This document shows positions 51,423-60,083 of a stretch of 64,000 bases of DNA, piece by piece (the stretch's first letter is position 1; each line of letters begins with the position of its first letter). The stretch spans positions 1 through 64,000 of the forward strand of contig NZ_JXTE01000028.1 in NCBI RefSeq assembly GCF_000972385.1, given 5' to 3'. A model generated the notes under the pieces. The model searched no databases. It saw only the letters and a list, made by a program, of their open reading frames with translations, and was not told the origin of the DNA. The DNA comes from Streptomyces sp. WM6386. Lineage in GTDB: Bacteria > Actinomycetota > Actinomycetes > Streptomycetales > Streptomycetaceae. A program made the position numbers and the translations under genes.

Positions 51423-52490
51423 TCAGCCTCCCAGCCGCTCGCTCATCAGGTTCGGTTTCGAGCCGTAGATCTCGACGGTTCCGAACGACAGCAGTGACGA
51501 CCCGGCCCTCGTCAGTGCACTCGGTTTGACGTCGATCGCGTTCGTGCGCTCGGGGCCGTAGGAGAAGGTGGTGCGGGGGCCGTCCACCCGTGCGTACTTC
51601 GACTGGAACGCACGGTCGCTGCGCACCGGCAGCCACAGGGCGCCGTCCGGGCCGCGCGTCATGCCCTCGGTGTGCGTGTCGCCCAGCGAGGGGTAAGTGG
51701 TGCGCCAGGCCTGCCCGTTGAAGGTCATCAGGTAGGTGCGGGACACGCCGTCGGTGTACTGGCTGCCGCCGATCGTGGCCCGGCCGGACGGTTCGAGCAG
51801 GATCGTGTGCACGTTGCTGTTCGGCGGCAGCGGCACCTTCGCGTCCCGCCATACCGTGCCGTCCCGACGCAGGACGGTGGTCCCGGTGTTGGTGTCCGCC
51901 CAGGCCCACGCATCGGAGGCCGTACGCGCGGTGACGCCCATCAGGTAGAGCACGCCGTCCGGGGTGGACTGCGTGGTCCAGCCGGAGCCGTCGTAGTGCA
52001 ACACCTTCAGCCCGGTGTCGTCTTCACCGACCACCCACGCTGCGCCCGGTACGGCGGTGAAGTCCTGGTAGGTCCACAGAGTCCGCGGCAGCGGAACGGC
52101 GCTCCATCCGGTCGACGACCGGCGCAGGATCTCCCCTGTCCCCGCGCGGTTGTGGAAGATCCACACCTCTTCGCCGACGAACTGCACCTTGCCGAGCCAG
52201 CCCAGCTCGTCGGCGCCGGGGAAGCTGGTCTCCCGGTTCCATGCCGTGCCGTCCCACCGGTACAACATCGGCCGCAGTCCGTCGGTGGCGTGCTCGTATC
52301 CGCTCGCCCACGCCTCGCCCGGCCCGCGGGCGGCGAGATCGGACACGGTCACCGGCGGGGCCGCCGCCGGCACGGGCAGCGCTGACCAGCTCGGCTTCGC
52401 GGCGGCGGCAGGCGGCGCAGCCGCGGCCGGTGACCCGACCGTGGCGCACGCGATCACAAGGCAGACGATGACTGTGCGGAGACCGTTCAC
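51423..52490 (-). CDS. Secreted beta-propeller protein, paralogue 2
   Basis: A 355-residue exported protein with signal peptide NGLRTVIVCLVIACATVGSP. It has the same repeat type as its neighbour (LYRWDGTAWNRET, VLHYDGSGWTTQS, VLRRDGTVWRDAK), so the two arose by tandem duplication. GTG 52488-52490 is preferred because a GGGGGG ribosome site sits 4-5 nt upstream; an upstream ATG at 52535 would add a non-signal extension. No enzymatic motif is seen. Confidence 0.75.
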   Translation of the reverse strand: MNGLRTVIVCLVIACATVGSPAAAAPPAAAAKPSWSALPVPAAAPPVTVSDLAARGPGEAWASGYEHATDGLRPMLYRWDGTAWNRETSFPGADELGWLGKVQFVGEEVWIFHNRAGTGEILRRSSTGWSAVPLPRTLWTYQDFTAVPGAAWVVGEDDTGLKVLHYDGSGWTTQSTPDGVLYLMGVTARTASDAWAWADTNTGTTVLRRDGTVWRDAKVPLPPNSNVHTILLEPSGRATIGGSQYTDGVSRTYLMTFNGQAWRTTYPSLGDTHTEGMTRGPDGALWLPVRSDRAFQSKYARVDGPRTTFSYGPERTNAIDVKPSALTRAGSSLLSFGTVEIYGSKPNLMSERLGG

Positions 52491-52630
52491 GAGACCCCCC
52501 AGTACGCGACGGTCGCACACGGTATTGGCGTTCACCCACCGGGAACAGACGGCATTCGGCCATCACGGTTCCCTTTGGAGGACGTGCGTCACGGTTCGTC
52601 GGGCGGGGTCCTACCTCCTGTATGCCGTGC

Positions 52631-52654
52631 TGAGGTGCAAGCGTTTTCACCTCA
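52631..52654. promoter_or_regulatory. LacI-type operator 1 upstream of the PL11 gene
   Basis: TGCAAGCGTTTTCA (52636-52649) matches the LacI/GalR consensus TGNAANCGNTTNCA at every defined position. It is embedded in a larger dyad TGAGGTG...CACCTCA (52631-52654). It lies about 260 bp upstream of the lyase start. Confidence 0.7.
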
Positions 52655-52758
52655 GGGCCACGCAGACGATCAGGGCACGAAGACCGGCCTGAACTCTACA
52701 GATGTAGCCATGCGTTTCATCTTGACGCGTACGCATCACGATGCTTCCATCGCCACCG

Positions 52759-52772
52759 TGCAAACGCTTCAA
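52759..52772. promoter_or_regulatory. LacI-type operator 2 upstream of the PL11 gene
   Basis: TGCAAACGCTTCAA matches TGNAANCGNTTNCA at all but one defined position. Spacing to operator 1 is 123 bp centre to centre, suited to DNA looping by a tetrameric repressor or to flanking of the promoter. A TTGACG at 52722-52727 between the two sites may be the -35 box. Confidence 0.55.
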
Positions 52773-52906
52773 CTCGGGACGGCTCATTGGCGACCGATCG
52801 ACGCGAAGGTCACGCCGGCGAGGCGGTCACGAACGCAGCCGAGCCCGGTCCGCATCCGACTGCACCACACCACGCACGCAACCGAGAGCAACCCAAGGAG
52901 ACCGTC

Positions 52907-54808
52907 GTGCACTTAACGCATCGGTGGCGAGCCGCCCACCGGCTCCCCGTCACCGTCTCAGCGGTCCTGGCCGTCTGCGCCACACTGGCCGCCGCCCCGG
53001 GAAGCGTCGCCTCGCCCGACCCGGCCGCGGCCGGCGATGTGACGATCCAGGCCGCGCGCGTGATGGAGAACCTCGGACGCGGGGTCGTGGCGGTGCGCTC
53101 CGGCACCAGCCAGGTCCTGGTCTCCTGGAGGCTGTTGGGCCTGGACCCGGAGGGCATCGGCTTCAACGTGTACCGGTCCACCGGTGAAGGTGCGTACACC
53201 AAACTCAACACCGCCGTGCTGACGGGCGGGACCAACTACACGGATTCCACGGCCGACTTGACGCGGTCCAACAGCTATCGCGTGGCCGCGGTCGTGGGCG
53301 GTCAGGAACAGGCGCCCAGCGGGGCCTTCACGTTGACGGCCGATCACGCGACGGAACCCGTGGTCCGCGTGCCGCTGCACTCCGGCGGTCCGGTGAAGTT
53401 CGTCTGGGTCGGCGACCTCGACGGCGACGGCGAGTACGACTACGTGGTGGACCGGCAGACCTCGCCCCAGAAGCTCGAGGCGTACAGCAGTGCCGGCGAC
53501 TTCCTCTGGGACGTCGACATGGGGCCGAACAGCCAGAACCAGGACAACATCGAACCGGGGTCCTCCGCGATCGACGTAGGTCACTGGGACGGTGTCACGG
53601 TCTTCGACTTCGACAGCGACGGCCGAGCGGAGGTCGCCCTCAAGATCGCCGACGGTGTCAGGTTCGGCGACGGAGCGACCTGGACGCACGCGGACGACGC
53701 GCGACAGTTCATGGCCGTCCTCGACGGCCGGACCGGAGCACTGCGCAACTGGGCCGCCATACCCACCACTTACCTGAGCGACGGCCCGATGGGGGCGCGT
53801 CTGGGGGTGGCGTACCTCAACGGCACCACGCCGAGCCTGGTCGCCTACATGAAGAACCGCCGCGACGACGGCGCGTTCAACCTGATGATGGCCGCCTGGA
53901 GATTCACCGGCAGTGCACTGAGGCAGGAATGGACGTGGCTGCGCGGCAGCCAGAACGCACCCGACGGACACAACACCCGCGCCATCGACGTCAACGGCGA
54001 CGGCACCGACGAGGTCGCCGAGATCGGGTTCGTCCTCAACGGCGACGGCTCCCTGCGCTACTCCATGGGCCCCCAGGGCATCATCCACGGCGACCGCTTC
54101 CACATCGCGGACATGGACCCCGGCCGCCCGGGCCTCGAGGGCTACGGCGTCCAGCAGGACAACCCGAGCGGTCTGCTCGAGTACTACTACGACGCCTCGA
54201 CCGGCTCCGTCATCTGGAAGCACAACGGCGGCCCCGCCGACGTCGGGCGCGGCATGGCCGCCGACGTCGACGCACGCTTCCCCGGCATGGAGGTCTGGTC
54301 CTTCTCGGGCCTGTACAACGCACCCTCCAACCGGCTCACCGAACCGAACACCTCACTACGGCCGTGGCCTCAACTGGGGCTGTGGTGGGACGGCGACCTC
54401 ACCACGGAGCTCCTCAACGACGGCAAGATCGAAAAATGGAACCCGCTCAGCCCGACGTCGACCGGCAGCCTCCCCCGTCTGGTCAGCACCTGGAACTACG
54501 GCGCCGTCACGGCAGCTCAGGGCGGCCCCACCCTCGTCGGTGACATCCTCGGCGACTGGCGCGAGGAGGCCGTCTACACCAACGCGTCCTACAACGAACT
54601 GATCATCTTCACCACGAACCAACCGACGAACACCCGTCTCTACACGCCGGCCCACAACTCCGCCTACCGCAACGCCATGACCTTCAAGGGCTACATGCAG
54701 TCCCACCACGTCGACTACTTCCTCGGAGCCGGCATGTCCCCGGCACCCCGGCCGAACATCACCTACGCGGGCGCTTCCACCACCACCGCGTCTGCGGATG
54801 CCGACTGA
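52907..54808 (+). CDS. Rhamnogalacturonan lyase, family PL11
   Basis: A 633-residue exported lyase that cleaves the rhamnogalacturonan I backbone of pectin by beta-elimination. After a signal peptide (RLPVTVSAVLAVCATLAAAP) comes a fibronectin-like N-terminal domain (RVMENLGRGVVAVRSG..VLVSWRLLG). An eight-bladed propeller follows with calcium-binding D-x-D-x-D-G loops (VGDLDGDGEYD, DFDSDGRAE, DVNGDGTDE, DADA near the end). GTG 52907 has AAGGAG 6 nt upstream. The third codon is TTA (52913-52915), so full expression should need the bldA tRNA. Two LacI-type operators lie upstream. Confidence 0.93.
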   Translation: MHLTHRWRAAHRLPVTVSAVLAVCATLAAAPGSVASPDPAAAGDVTIQAARVMENLGRGVVAVRSGTSQVLVSWRLLGLDPEGIGFNVYRSTGEGAYTKLNTAVLTGGTNYTDSTADLTRSNSYRVAAVVGGQEQAPSGAFTLTADHATEPVVRVPLHSGGPVKFVWVGDLDGDGEYDYVVDRQTSPQKLEAYSSAGDFLWDVDMGPNSQNQDNIEPGSSAIDVGHWDGVTVFDFDSDGRAEVALKIADGVRFGDGATWTHADDARQFMAVLDGRTGALRNWAAIPTTYLSDGPMGARLGVAYLNGTTPSLVAYMKNRRDDGAFNLMMAAWRFTGSALRQEWTWLRGSQNAPDGHNTRAIDVNGDGTDEVAEIGFVLNGDGSLRYSMGPQGIIHGDRFHIADMDPGRPGLEGYGVQQDNPSGLLEYYYDASTGSVIWKHNGGPADVGRGMAADVDARFPGMEVWSFSGLYNAPSNRLTEPNTSLRPWPQLGLWWDGDLTTELLNDGKIEKWNPLSPTSTGSLPRLVSTWNYGAVTAAQGGPTLVGDILGDWREEAVYTNASYNELIIFTTNQPTNTRLYTPAHNSAYRNAMTFKGYMQSHHVDYFLGAGMSPAPRPNITYAGASTTTASADAD

Positions 54809-55138
54809 CCTGGCAGAACGATGAAACGCGCGTTCACGGCCTGCTTGGCGACGCTCCCCGCCGGTCGCGGCTCGATCAGGCATGAGTGGGGCACGGGCCC
54901 TGGACTCGCGCCTCCGCGGAGGATCCAGAACTCGTCGCGGTCGGGCACGCACATCATGCGGTGCGCCGGCACGACGGGTTCACCGGGCAGTGGATCGACC
55001 CCACGGACCACCATGGCGAGGCTCACCCATCGGTCGTAGCCGGTCGGGTATATCCGTGTGAATGCGCCGCACTTGGGACAAGTCGACGGTTCGATCGTTG
55101 GGGAAGACGTTCCAACACGCCTCGCAGAGTCGGGTCAT
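54763..55138 (-). pseudogene. Zinc-ribbon protein gene with an apparent 1-nt frameshift
   Basis: From ATG 55136-55138 one frame reads MTRLCEACWNVFPNDRTVDL, with a first CxxC. The protein-like sequence then continues in another frame as CPKCGAFTRIYPTGYDRWV, a second CxxC, through VVRGVDPLPGEPVVPAHRMM and on to the stop at 54763. The four cysteines form a typical zinc ribbon only if the frames are joined, near 55080-55090. The total span (376 nt) is one base too long for a single frame, consistent with a single-base insertion. It could be a decayed gene, a sequencing error or, less likely, programmed frameshifting. It overlaps the PL11 3' end by 46 bp. Confidence 0.65.
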
Positions 55139-55179
55139 GAAGGTGATCCGCCCGCGATCGCGCACGGTCATGCGCGCAA

Positions 55180-55389
55180 TCAGTCTCGCTTCTCAAGTGA
55201 CCGGCGCCGCTTCGGCCGAGGAAGGACGTGGTCGAGGATCGCGCCCACGGCGGTCACCGCACCCACGATCAACAAGGCGATGGAAGAGATACGCAGCCCT
55301 CCGTCGCCGTACAGGGCCTGATAGCCCAACCACGCCACGGCTACGCAGGTGATCAGGGCATTGCCGAATTGCTTGAGGCGCGGAGCCAT
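55180..55389 (-). CDS. Small two-helix membrane protein
   Basis: A 69-residue protein with two membrane segments (FGNALITCVAVAWLGYQAL and IALLIVGAVTAVGAILDHVL) and a basic C-terminal tail (PRPKRRRSLEKRD). ATG 55387-55389 follows AGGAG by 5 nt, which decides the start over longer frames. Function unknown. Confidence 0.68.
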   Translation of the reverse strand: MAPRLKQFGNALITCVAVAWLGYQALYGDGGLRISSIALLIVGAVTAVGAILDHVLPRPKRRRSLEKRD

Positions 55390-55633
55390 GCGCACTCCTG
55401 AGTCAGGTAGGCCCTCCGAACAGGGCACCCGAGTGTGACATGGGTCAGTGGCACGGAATGCGGCGGCTGAGGAGTCCTGCGACATGGATCGATGGACTGG
55501 GCGTATGGGGAGGGCCGGGGCCATACTGGTGGAGTTGAGCGTGGTCGAGCAGGCAGCCAAACGGTCCGCCAAGGCAGCCAGTGGCCACGAGGTCATGCCG
55601 TGATCGCCGCTTCGCGTACGTGGCGCGAGTCAG
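55390..55633. other. Intergenic, no gene seen
   Basis: This non-coding stretch lies upstream of the small membrane protein gene. I see no dyad or repeat of note. Confidence 0.35.
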
Positions 55634-56194
55634 TTATGACAGTGGCCGCCCGCCAAGGCCCGTCCGGCGCACGCCCCGAGGCGAGAACGTGGTGGGCCCT
55701 ATCCAGCCTTGGCGGACGAGGGCGATCTGGGACGGCAGCGGGGAGACCGGATCGATGGCCCTTCCCCGTGACCAGTTCTCCAGCAGTCCCTCCGTCGTCT
55801 CGACGGCGGACACCACCATGGTCACCTTCAGCTCCCCGCCGTCGCTCCAGGTGTTCCACAGCGCCCAGCCCTCGGGCCTCGGCTCCACACCGATCCGAGC
55901 GCATACCTCCTCGTACCCCTCCTCCACCCCTGCCGGCATGACCCCGGGCTTCAGCACCAAGGCTCCGACGAGCCGGACCAGGGGCCGGCCCGCCTCCGCA
56001 CAGCCGTCGCCCTCGAAGTGGTAACTGCGCAGTGTCCGAGCGAGCGCGTTCACGCTGCGCTGGAGCGGTGTGGACTCCTCGGGGTCTGCCTGGAACGAGA
56101 GCCATCCTTCGTCGGATGCCTCCACTCTGACGCGGTTGGCGAGGCGCTCGATCTCCCGGAGATAGTCCAGCTCGCTCAGCTCGGGTGAGGTCAT
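55634..56194 (-). CDS. Hypothetical protein
   Basis: A 186-residue soluble protein of unknown function. It begins [20 protein letters not shown]; the middle has [13 protein letters not shown] and [20 protein letters not shown], and then [20 protein letters not shown]. Acidic, mixed alpha/beta, with normal codon bias. It is divergent from the DNA ligase region. Confidence 0.7.
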   Translation of the reverse strand: MTSPELSELDYLREIERLANRVRVEASDEGWLSFQADPEESTPLQRSVNALARTLRSYHFEGDGCAEAGRPLVRLVGALVLKPGVMPAGVEEGYEEVCARIGVEPRPEGWALWNTWSDGGELKVTMVVSAVETTEGLLENWSRGRAIDPVSPLPSQIALVRQGWIGPTTFSPRGVRRTGLGGRPLS

Positions 56195-56552
56195 GGCGCG
56201 AAGTTTCGCAGCAGGTCAGTCGGCGCCGACACAGATTATCGATCCGGCATGTCCCGTCGCCGGAAGATCGCGGCACGTCGGCGGCGAGGTCTACATCCGC
56301 TTCCGCGCCGAGCTCGAATGCTTCGACGCCGACACGCGCCGCGCCGTGGACTACGCAAGGCGCCTGGGGTGCACCGTCAAAACCCTCACGGTTGTCGGCG
56401 CACACCGGCAGCCCGGCCGTAGTCGTCGCCCGCCGCACCGGCACCGGCCGGCGACTTCCGCCGCGCCCACCGCGGCCCCCGATGAGGGCCTGCGGGCGTC
56501 CCAGACACGGACCACGAGGGCGTTGTCAGTGGTGGCAGGCAGGATGGTGACC

Positions 56553-58640
56553 ATGACGACACCAGCTGCACAGATCGTGGATGCCACCGCCTACGCGCAG
56601 GCGGTCGAGGATGCGGTGAAGGCCGCGGGCGCCTACTACGAGGGCGGCACCTCACCCCTGGACGACGACGCCTACGACCGGCTGGTGCGCGGTATCGCGG
56701 CGTGGGAGGCGGAGCATCCCGACGAGGTGCTGCCGGACTCTCCGACGGGCAAGGTCGCCGGCGGGGCCGTGGAGGGGGATGTTCCGCACACGGTCGCGAT
56801 GCTCAGTCTGGACAACGTGTTCTCGCCGGAGGAGTTCACCACCTGGACCGCCTCGCTCGCCCGGCGCATCGGCCACGACGTCACCTGCTTCAGTGTCGAG
56901 CCGAAGCTCGACGGGCTGGCGATCGCCGCCCGCTACATCCACGGCCGTCTGAGACAGCTGATCACGCGCGGGGACGGGACCGCAGGGGAGGACGTCTCGC
57001 ACGCGATCGGCACCATCGAGGGGCTCCCGGAGGAACTGTCCGAGCCGGTCACCGTGGAGGTGCGCGGTGAGGTCCTGATGACCACGGCGCAGTTCGAGCA
57101 CGCCAACGAGGTGCGCACCGCGCACGGCGGGCAGCCGTTCGCCAATCCGCGCAATGCCGCGGCGGGCACTCTGCGCGCCAAGGAGCGTGCCTACACCGTG
57201 CCGATGACCTTCTTCGGCTACGGCCTGCTCCCCCTGCCCGACACCCAACCGGCACTGGCGGAGCAGCTCGGCGAGAGCGCCCACAGCGACCTGATGAAAC
57301 AGGCCGGCGGGCTCGGCGTGAACACCACCGCGACGACGGCCGTGCCCGGCAGCACCGCCGACACCGTCGAGCAGGTCCTGGCTCGGGTGCAGGAGATCGC
57401 GGCACTGCGTGCGGAGCTGCCCTTCGGGATCGACGGGGTCGTCATCAAGGCCGACCTGGCCATCGACCAACAGAACGCCGGATCCGGAACACGCGCCCCG
57501 CGCTGGGCGATCGCCTACAAGCTCCCCGCCGTGGAAAAGGTCACCAGGCTGCTCGAAGTGGAGTGGAACGTGGGCCGCACCGGCATCATCGCGCCCCGCG
57601 CGGTCCTGGAACCAGTGGAGATCGACGGCTCCACGATCACCTACGCCACACTGCACAACCCCGCCGACATCACCCGCCGCGACCTGCGCCTGGGCGACCA
57701 CGTCATGGTCTACCGCGCCGGCGACGTCATCCCCCGCATCGAGGCCCCCGTCGCCCACCTGCGCACCGGCGACGAACAGCCGATCGCCTTCCCAGAAGTG
57801 TGCCCCCGCTGCGGCTCCGCCATCGACACCAGCGAACAGCGCTGGCGCTGCGAGAACGGCCGCAACTGCCACCTGGTCGCATCCCTGTCCTACGCCGCCG
57901 GCCGCGACCAGCTCGACATCGAAGGCCTCGGCCACACCCGAGTCGTCCAACTCGTCGACGCGGGCCTGGTCGCCGACCTCGCCGACCTCTTCACTCTCAC
58001 CCGCGACCAACTCCTGGCCCTGGAACGGATGGGCGACACCAGCACCGACAACCTCCTTGCCGCGCTGACCACGGCCAAGAACCAGCCGCTGTCGCGAGTG
58101 CTCTGCGCGCTCGGAGTGCGCGGCACCGGTCGGTCCATGTCCCGCCGTATCGCGCGCTACTTCGCCACCATGGACAACATCCGGGCCGCCGACGCCGAAG
58201 CGATGCAGCGGGTCGATGGCATCGGCACCGAGAAAGCCCCCTCCATCGTCGCCGAACTCGCCGAACTCGCCCCGCTCATCGACAAGCTCGACGCGGCCGG
58301 GGTGAACATGACCGAACCGGGCGCCACGCCGCCCGTCCCGGCAGACGACAACACCGTGGACACCGACGGCGAAGCTCAAGGAGCGGAGCTGCCGCTGGCA
58401 GGGATGGCCGTCGTGGTCACCGGGTCCATGACCGGCGCACTGGAGAAGCTCTCCCGCAACGAGATGAACGAGCTCATCGAACGTGCCGGCGGCCGCTCCT
58501 CCTCCAGCGTCTCCAAGAAGACCACCCTGGTCGTCGCCGGAGACGGCGCGGGCTCCAAGCGAGCCAAAGCCGAAGATCTCGGCATCCGTCTGGCCACCCC
58601 GGACGAATTCGCCACGCTCATCGCCGACTTCCTCGACTGA
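56553..58640 (+). CDS. ligA: NAD-dependent DNA ligase (LigA family)
   Basis: A 695-residue ligase that seals nicks using NAD+. The Ia region ([12 protein letters not shown]) binds NMN. The adenylation lysine K118 is in [15 protein letters not shown], with downstream [22 protein letters not shown] and [13 protein letters not shown]. An OB fold follows, then a zinc finger CPRCGSA...RCENGRNC, HhH motifs ([23 protein letters not shown]) and a C-terminal BRCT domain ([10 protein letters not shown]). ATG 56553 is set by AGGA about 9 nt upstream. The gene stands among hypotheticals; Streptomyces genomes often have a second ligase like this, so it may not be the housekeeping copy. Confidence 0.93.
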   Translation: MTTPAAQIVDATAYAQAVEDAVKAAGAYYEGGTSPLDDDAYDRLVRGIAAWEAEHPDEVLPDSPTGKVAGGAVEGDVPHTVAMLSLDNVFSPEEFTTWTASLARRIGHDVTCFSVEPKLDGLAIAARYIHGRLRQLITRGDGTAGEDVSHAIGTIEGLPEELSEPVTVEVRGEVLMTTAQFEHANEVRTAHGGQPFANPRNAAAGTLRAKERAYTVPMTFFGYGLLPLPDTQPALAEQLGESAHSDLMKQAGGLGVNTTATTAVPGSTADTVEQVLARVQEIAALRAELPFGIDGVVIKADLAIDQQNAGSGTRAPRWAIAYKLPAVEKVTRLLEVEWNVGRTGIIAPRAVLEPVEIDGSTITYATLHNPADITRRDLRLGDHVMVYRAGDVIPRIEAPVAHLRTGDEQPIAFPEVCPRCGSAIDTSEQRWRCENGRNCHLVASLSYAAGRDQLDIEGLGHTRVVQLVDAGLVADLADLFTLTRDQLLALERMGDTSTDNLLAALTTAKNQPLSRVLCALGVRGTGRSMSRRIARYFATMDNIRAADAEAMQRVDGIGTEKAPSIVAELAELAPLIDKLDAAGVNMTEPGATPPVPADDNTVDTDGEAQGAELPLAGMAVVVTGSMTGALEKLSRNEMNELIERAGGRSSSSVSKKTTLVVAGDGAGSKRAKAEDLGIRLATPDEFATLIADFLD

Positions 58641-58704
58641 CCGACACCTTGAGCAGCGGCCGGCCGCCGCCATCCGTGGCGTTGCTGCGGACTTCCACGT
58701 GCGC

Positions 58705-58893
58705 ATGGAGTCGTCCGGATCGTGGCGGCTGTGGCTCCAGCCGCCTGACCGCATACGTCTCGTCGTGCGCACCCTCCAGGCCAGTGGCCCGTACGTCTTC
58801 CGCTACGAGGGTGGGCCTGGGCAGATCCTCTTCAGCCATCGCGGCGGCGGGCCCTTCACGGTCGAGGCGCTCACGATGGGCTCGTCGTGCTGA
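58705..58893 (+). CDS. Possible small protein or gene remnant
   Basis: A 62-residue frame with protein-like alternation: SSGSWRLWLQPPDRIRLVVR, PYVFRYEGGPGQILFSH, and GGPFTVEALTM. It may be a small beta-rich protein or the tail of a lost larger gene. No ribosome site is clear, and an opposite-strand frame covers part of it. Confidence 0.4.
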   Translation: MESSGSWRLWLQPPDRIRLVVRTLQASGPYVFRYEGGPGQILFSHRGGGPFTVEALTMGSSC

Positions 58894-58951
58894 GTGTGCA
58901 CGGGTATGCGCCGGGTCCGGATGTCAGAGGCGGCAAGTAGCCTCGGGCACC

Positions 58952-59425
58952 ATGGGCATTGAGATCGATGTAGTGGTGGGTTACCCGATCAACGATGAGG
59001 TGGAGCGGGTGCTCGGGTTGGCCGAGGCGGTCGACGAGCCCATCACTGTCACGTTCATGTGGGAGGGGCGGGAAAAGGCGGAACGCGCGGTGCTGGTGCC
59101 CGCGGCCACGCTGGCGCTCTGGGAGCACTGGGCCCCGGCGGCCTACCCGACGAGTGGCGCCGGGGAAGCGGACCAGGCTGTGGCGGAGGAGCCGGAACTG
59201 GCCCACCCGGCGGAGTTCGGCGCGTTCACTCTCTTTCGTCGTCGCGTGGGCGGACGCACGGCGGTTGCCCGCAAAGGCGTGGTGGTCGCCGAGCTCCTGG
59301 ACCCCGACGAGGCGCACTGGCTTCAGGAGAAGGCCCGTAATGTCCGCCAAGGGTTCATGGATCCGAAGCAGAAGGCGGCGTTCGAGGAGTTCCTTGCCCG
59401 ACAGGCTTCCCTCGATGATGAGTGA
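58952..59425 (+). CDS. Hypothetical protein
   Basis: A 157-residue soluble protein. It starts GIEIDVVVGYPINDEVERVL; the middle strand PITVTFMWEGREKAERAVLV and a helical C-terminus (DPKQKAAFEEFLARQASLDDE) follow. Acidic, no export signal. The start ATG is clear, though the ribosome site is weak. It shares strand and spacing (48 bp) with the next hypothetical gene, so they may form an operon. No family recognised. Confidence 0.72.
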   Translation: MGIEIDVVVGYPINDEVERVLGLAEAVDEPITVTFMWEGREKAERAVLVPAATLALWEHWAPAAYPTSGAGEADQAVAEEPELAHPAEFGAFTLFRRRVGGRTAVARKGVVVAELLDPDEAHWLQEKARNVRQGFMDPKQKAAFEEFLARQASLDDE

Positions 59426-59473
59426 AGCTCCCTAGAACACGGTCCGGCGGGAGCCGGGTGCGATCCTGCGGGT

Positions 59474-59881
59474 ATGAACGATCTCGGTGACGCGCACCTC
59501 CGCACCTGGACGCTGCGGTTGATGACTCTCCTCGCAGCCGACATCCAGGATCAGCTTGCCTGGCTGGGCGATCGTGAGCTGGAGACGGAGTCCATCGTTG
59601 AAGAGGTGGAGCTCCTCTGCCGCGTCTCCGAAGGGCTGGCAGAGCGCGGAGTCTTCGAACCCCAGGAGCTGCTGGATCTTCGGGCCGTCGGCCGTCGCCT
59701 CGGCGAGATCGATGCCACGGGCCGCACCGGCCTCTGGGCCGACGCCCTGGGCACGGATCCGGCGACGGATCCGGCGTGGGGCGAGATACGTCTTCTCGCC
59801 CGCCAGTTCCTCCTCACGACGCTGGGCGACTGGCGTCAGCCGATGCCACGTCCCGTGCACCCGCACACAGGCCACCACTGA
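59474..59881 (+). CDS. Hypothetical helical protein
   Basis: A 135-residue, mostly helical acidic protein (TWTLRLMTLLAADIQDQLAW, ESIVEEVELLCRVSEGLAER, EIRLLARQFLLTTLGDW). It shows no known motif. Codon bias supports coding. Confidence 0.65.
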   Translation: MNDLGDAHLRTWTLRLMTLLAADIQDQLAWLGDRELETESIVEEVELLCRVSEGLAERGVFEPQELLDLRAVGRRLGEIDATGRTGLWADALGTDPATDPAWGEIRLLARQFLLTTLGDWRQPMPRPVHPHTGHH

Positions 59882-59989
59882 GTGACACATGGACGAACAG
59901 ATGAAACGAACACTTGTTCCCCGTCGCCGCTGAAAGGGACCGCCGTGATGCCCTGGGCCCGGACCAGCGGGCCGCTGGGCGTCCGCTGG

Positions 59990-60047
59990 TAAAATGGGGG
60001 CACGCTTCGACATCGCCGGGGCCCGTGCCAAGGGGTACGGGCCCCGG
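59990..60047 (+). promoter_or_regulatory. Promoter -10 and 5'-leader hairpin of the DEAD-box helicase
   Basis: TAAAAT at 59990-59995 is a good -10 box without an obvious -35. The leader then forms a perfect 11-bp hairpin, CCGGGGCCCGT (60016-60026) with ACGGGCCCCGG (60037-60047), loop 10 nt, 36 nt before the start codon. Structured leaders on cold-shock helicase messages often control translation with temperature; that role is inferred. Confidence 0.55.
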
Positions 60048-60083
60048 ACCGTTCCGGGGCGCCACTTCAGGAAGGTTCCCCTC

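Noticed and set aside
56193..56550. N-terminal extension of the DNA ligase, with a stretch reading [19 protein letters not shown]
   Set aside because: The stretch looks slightly protein-like, perhaps an old recombinase remnant, but ligases start near the Ia domain and the ATG at 56553 has a ribosome site. Too little to call a gene.
58618..58839. Minus-strand small frame opposite 58705-58893
   Set aside because: No ribosome site and a less protein-like composition than the plus-strand frame; at most one of the two can be real.
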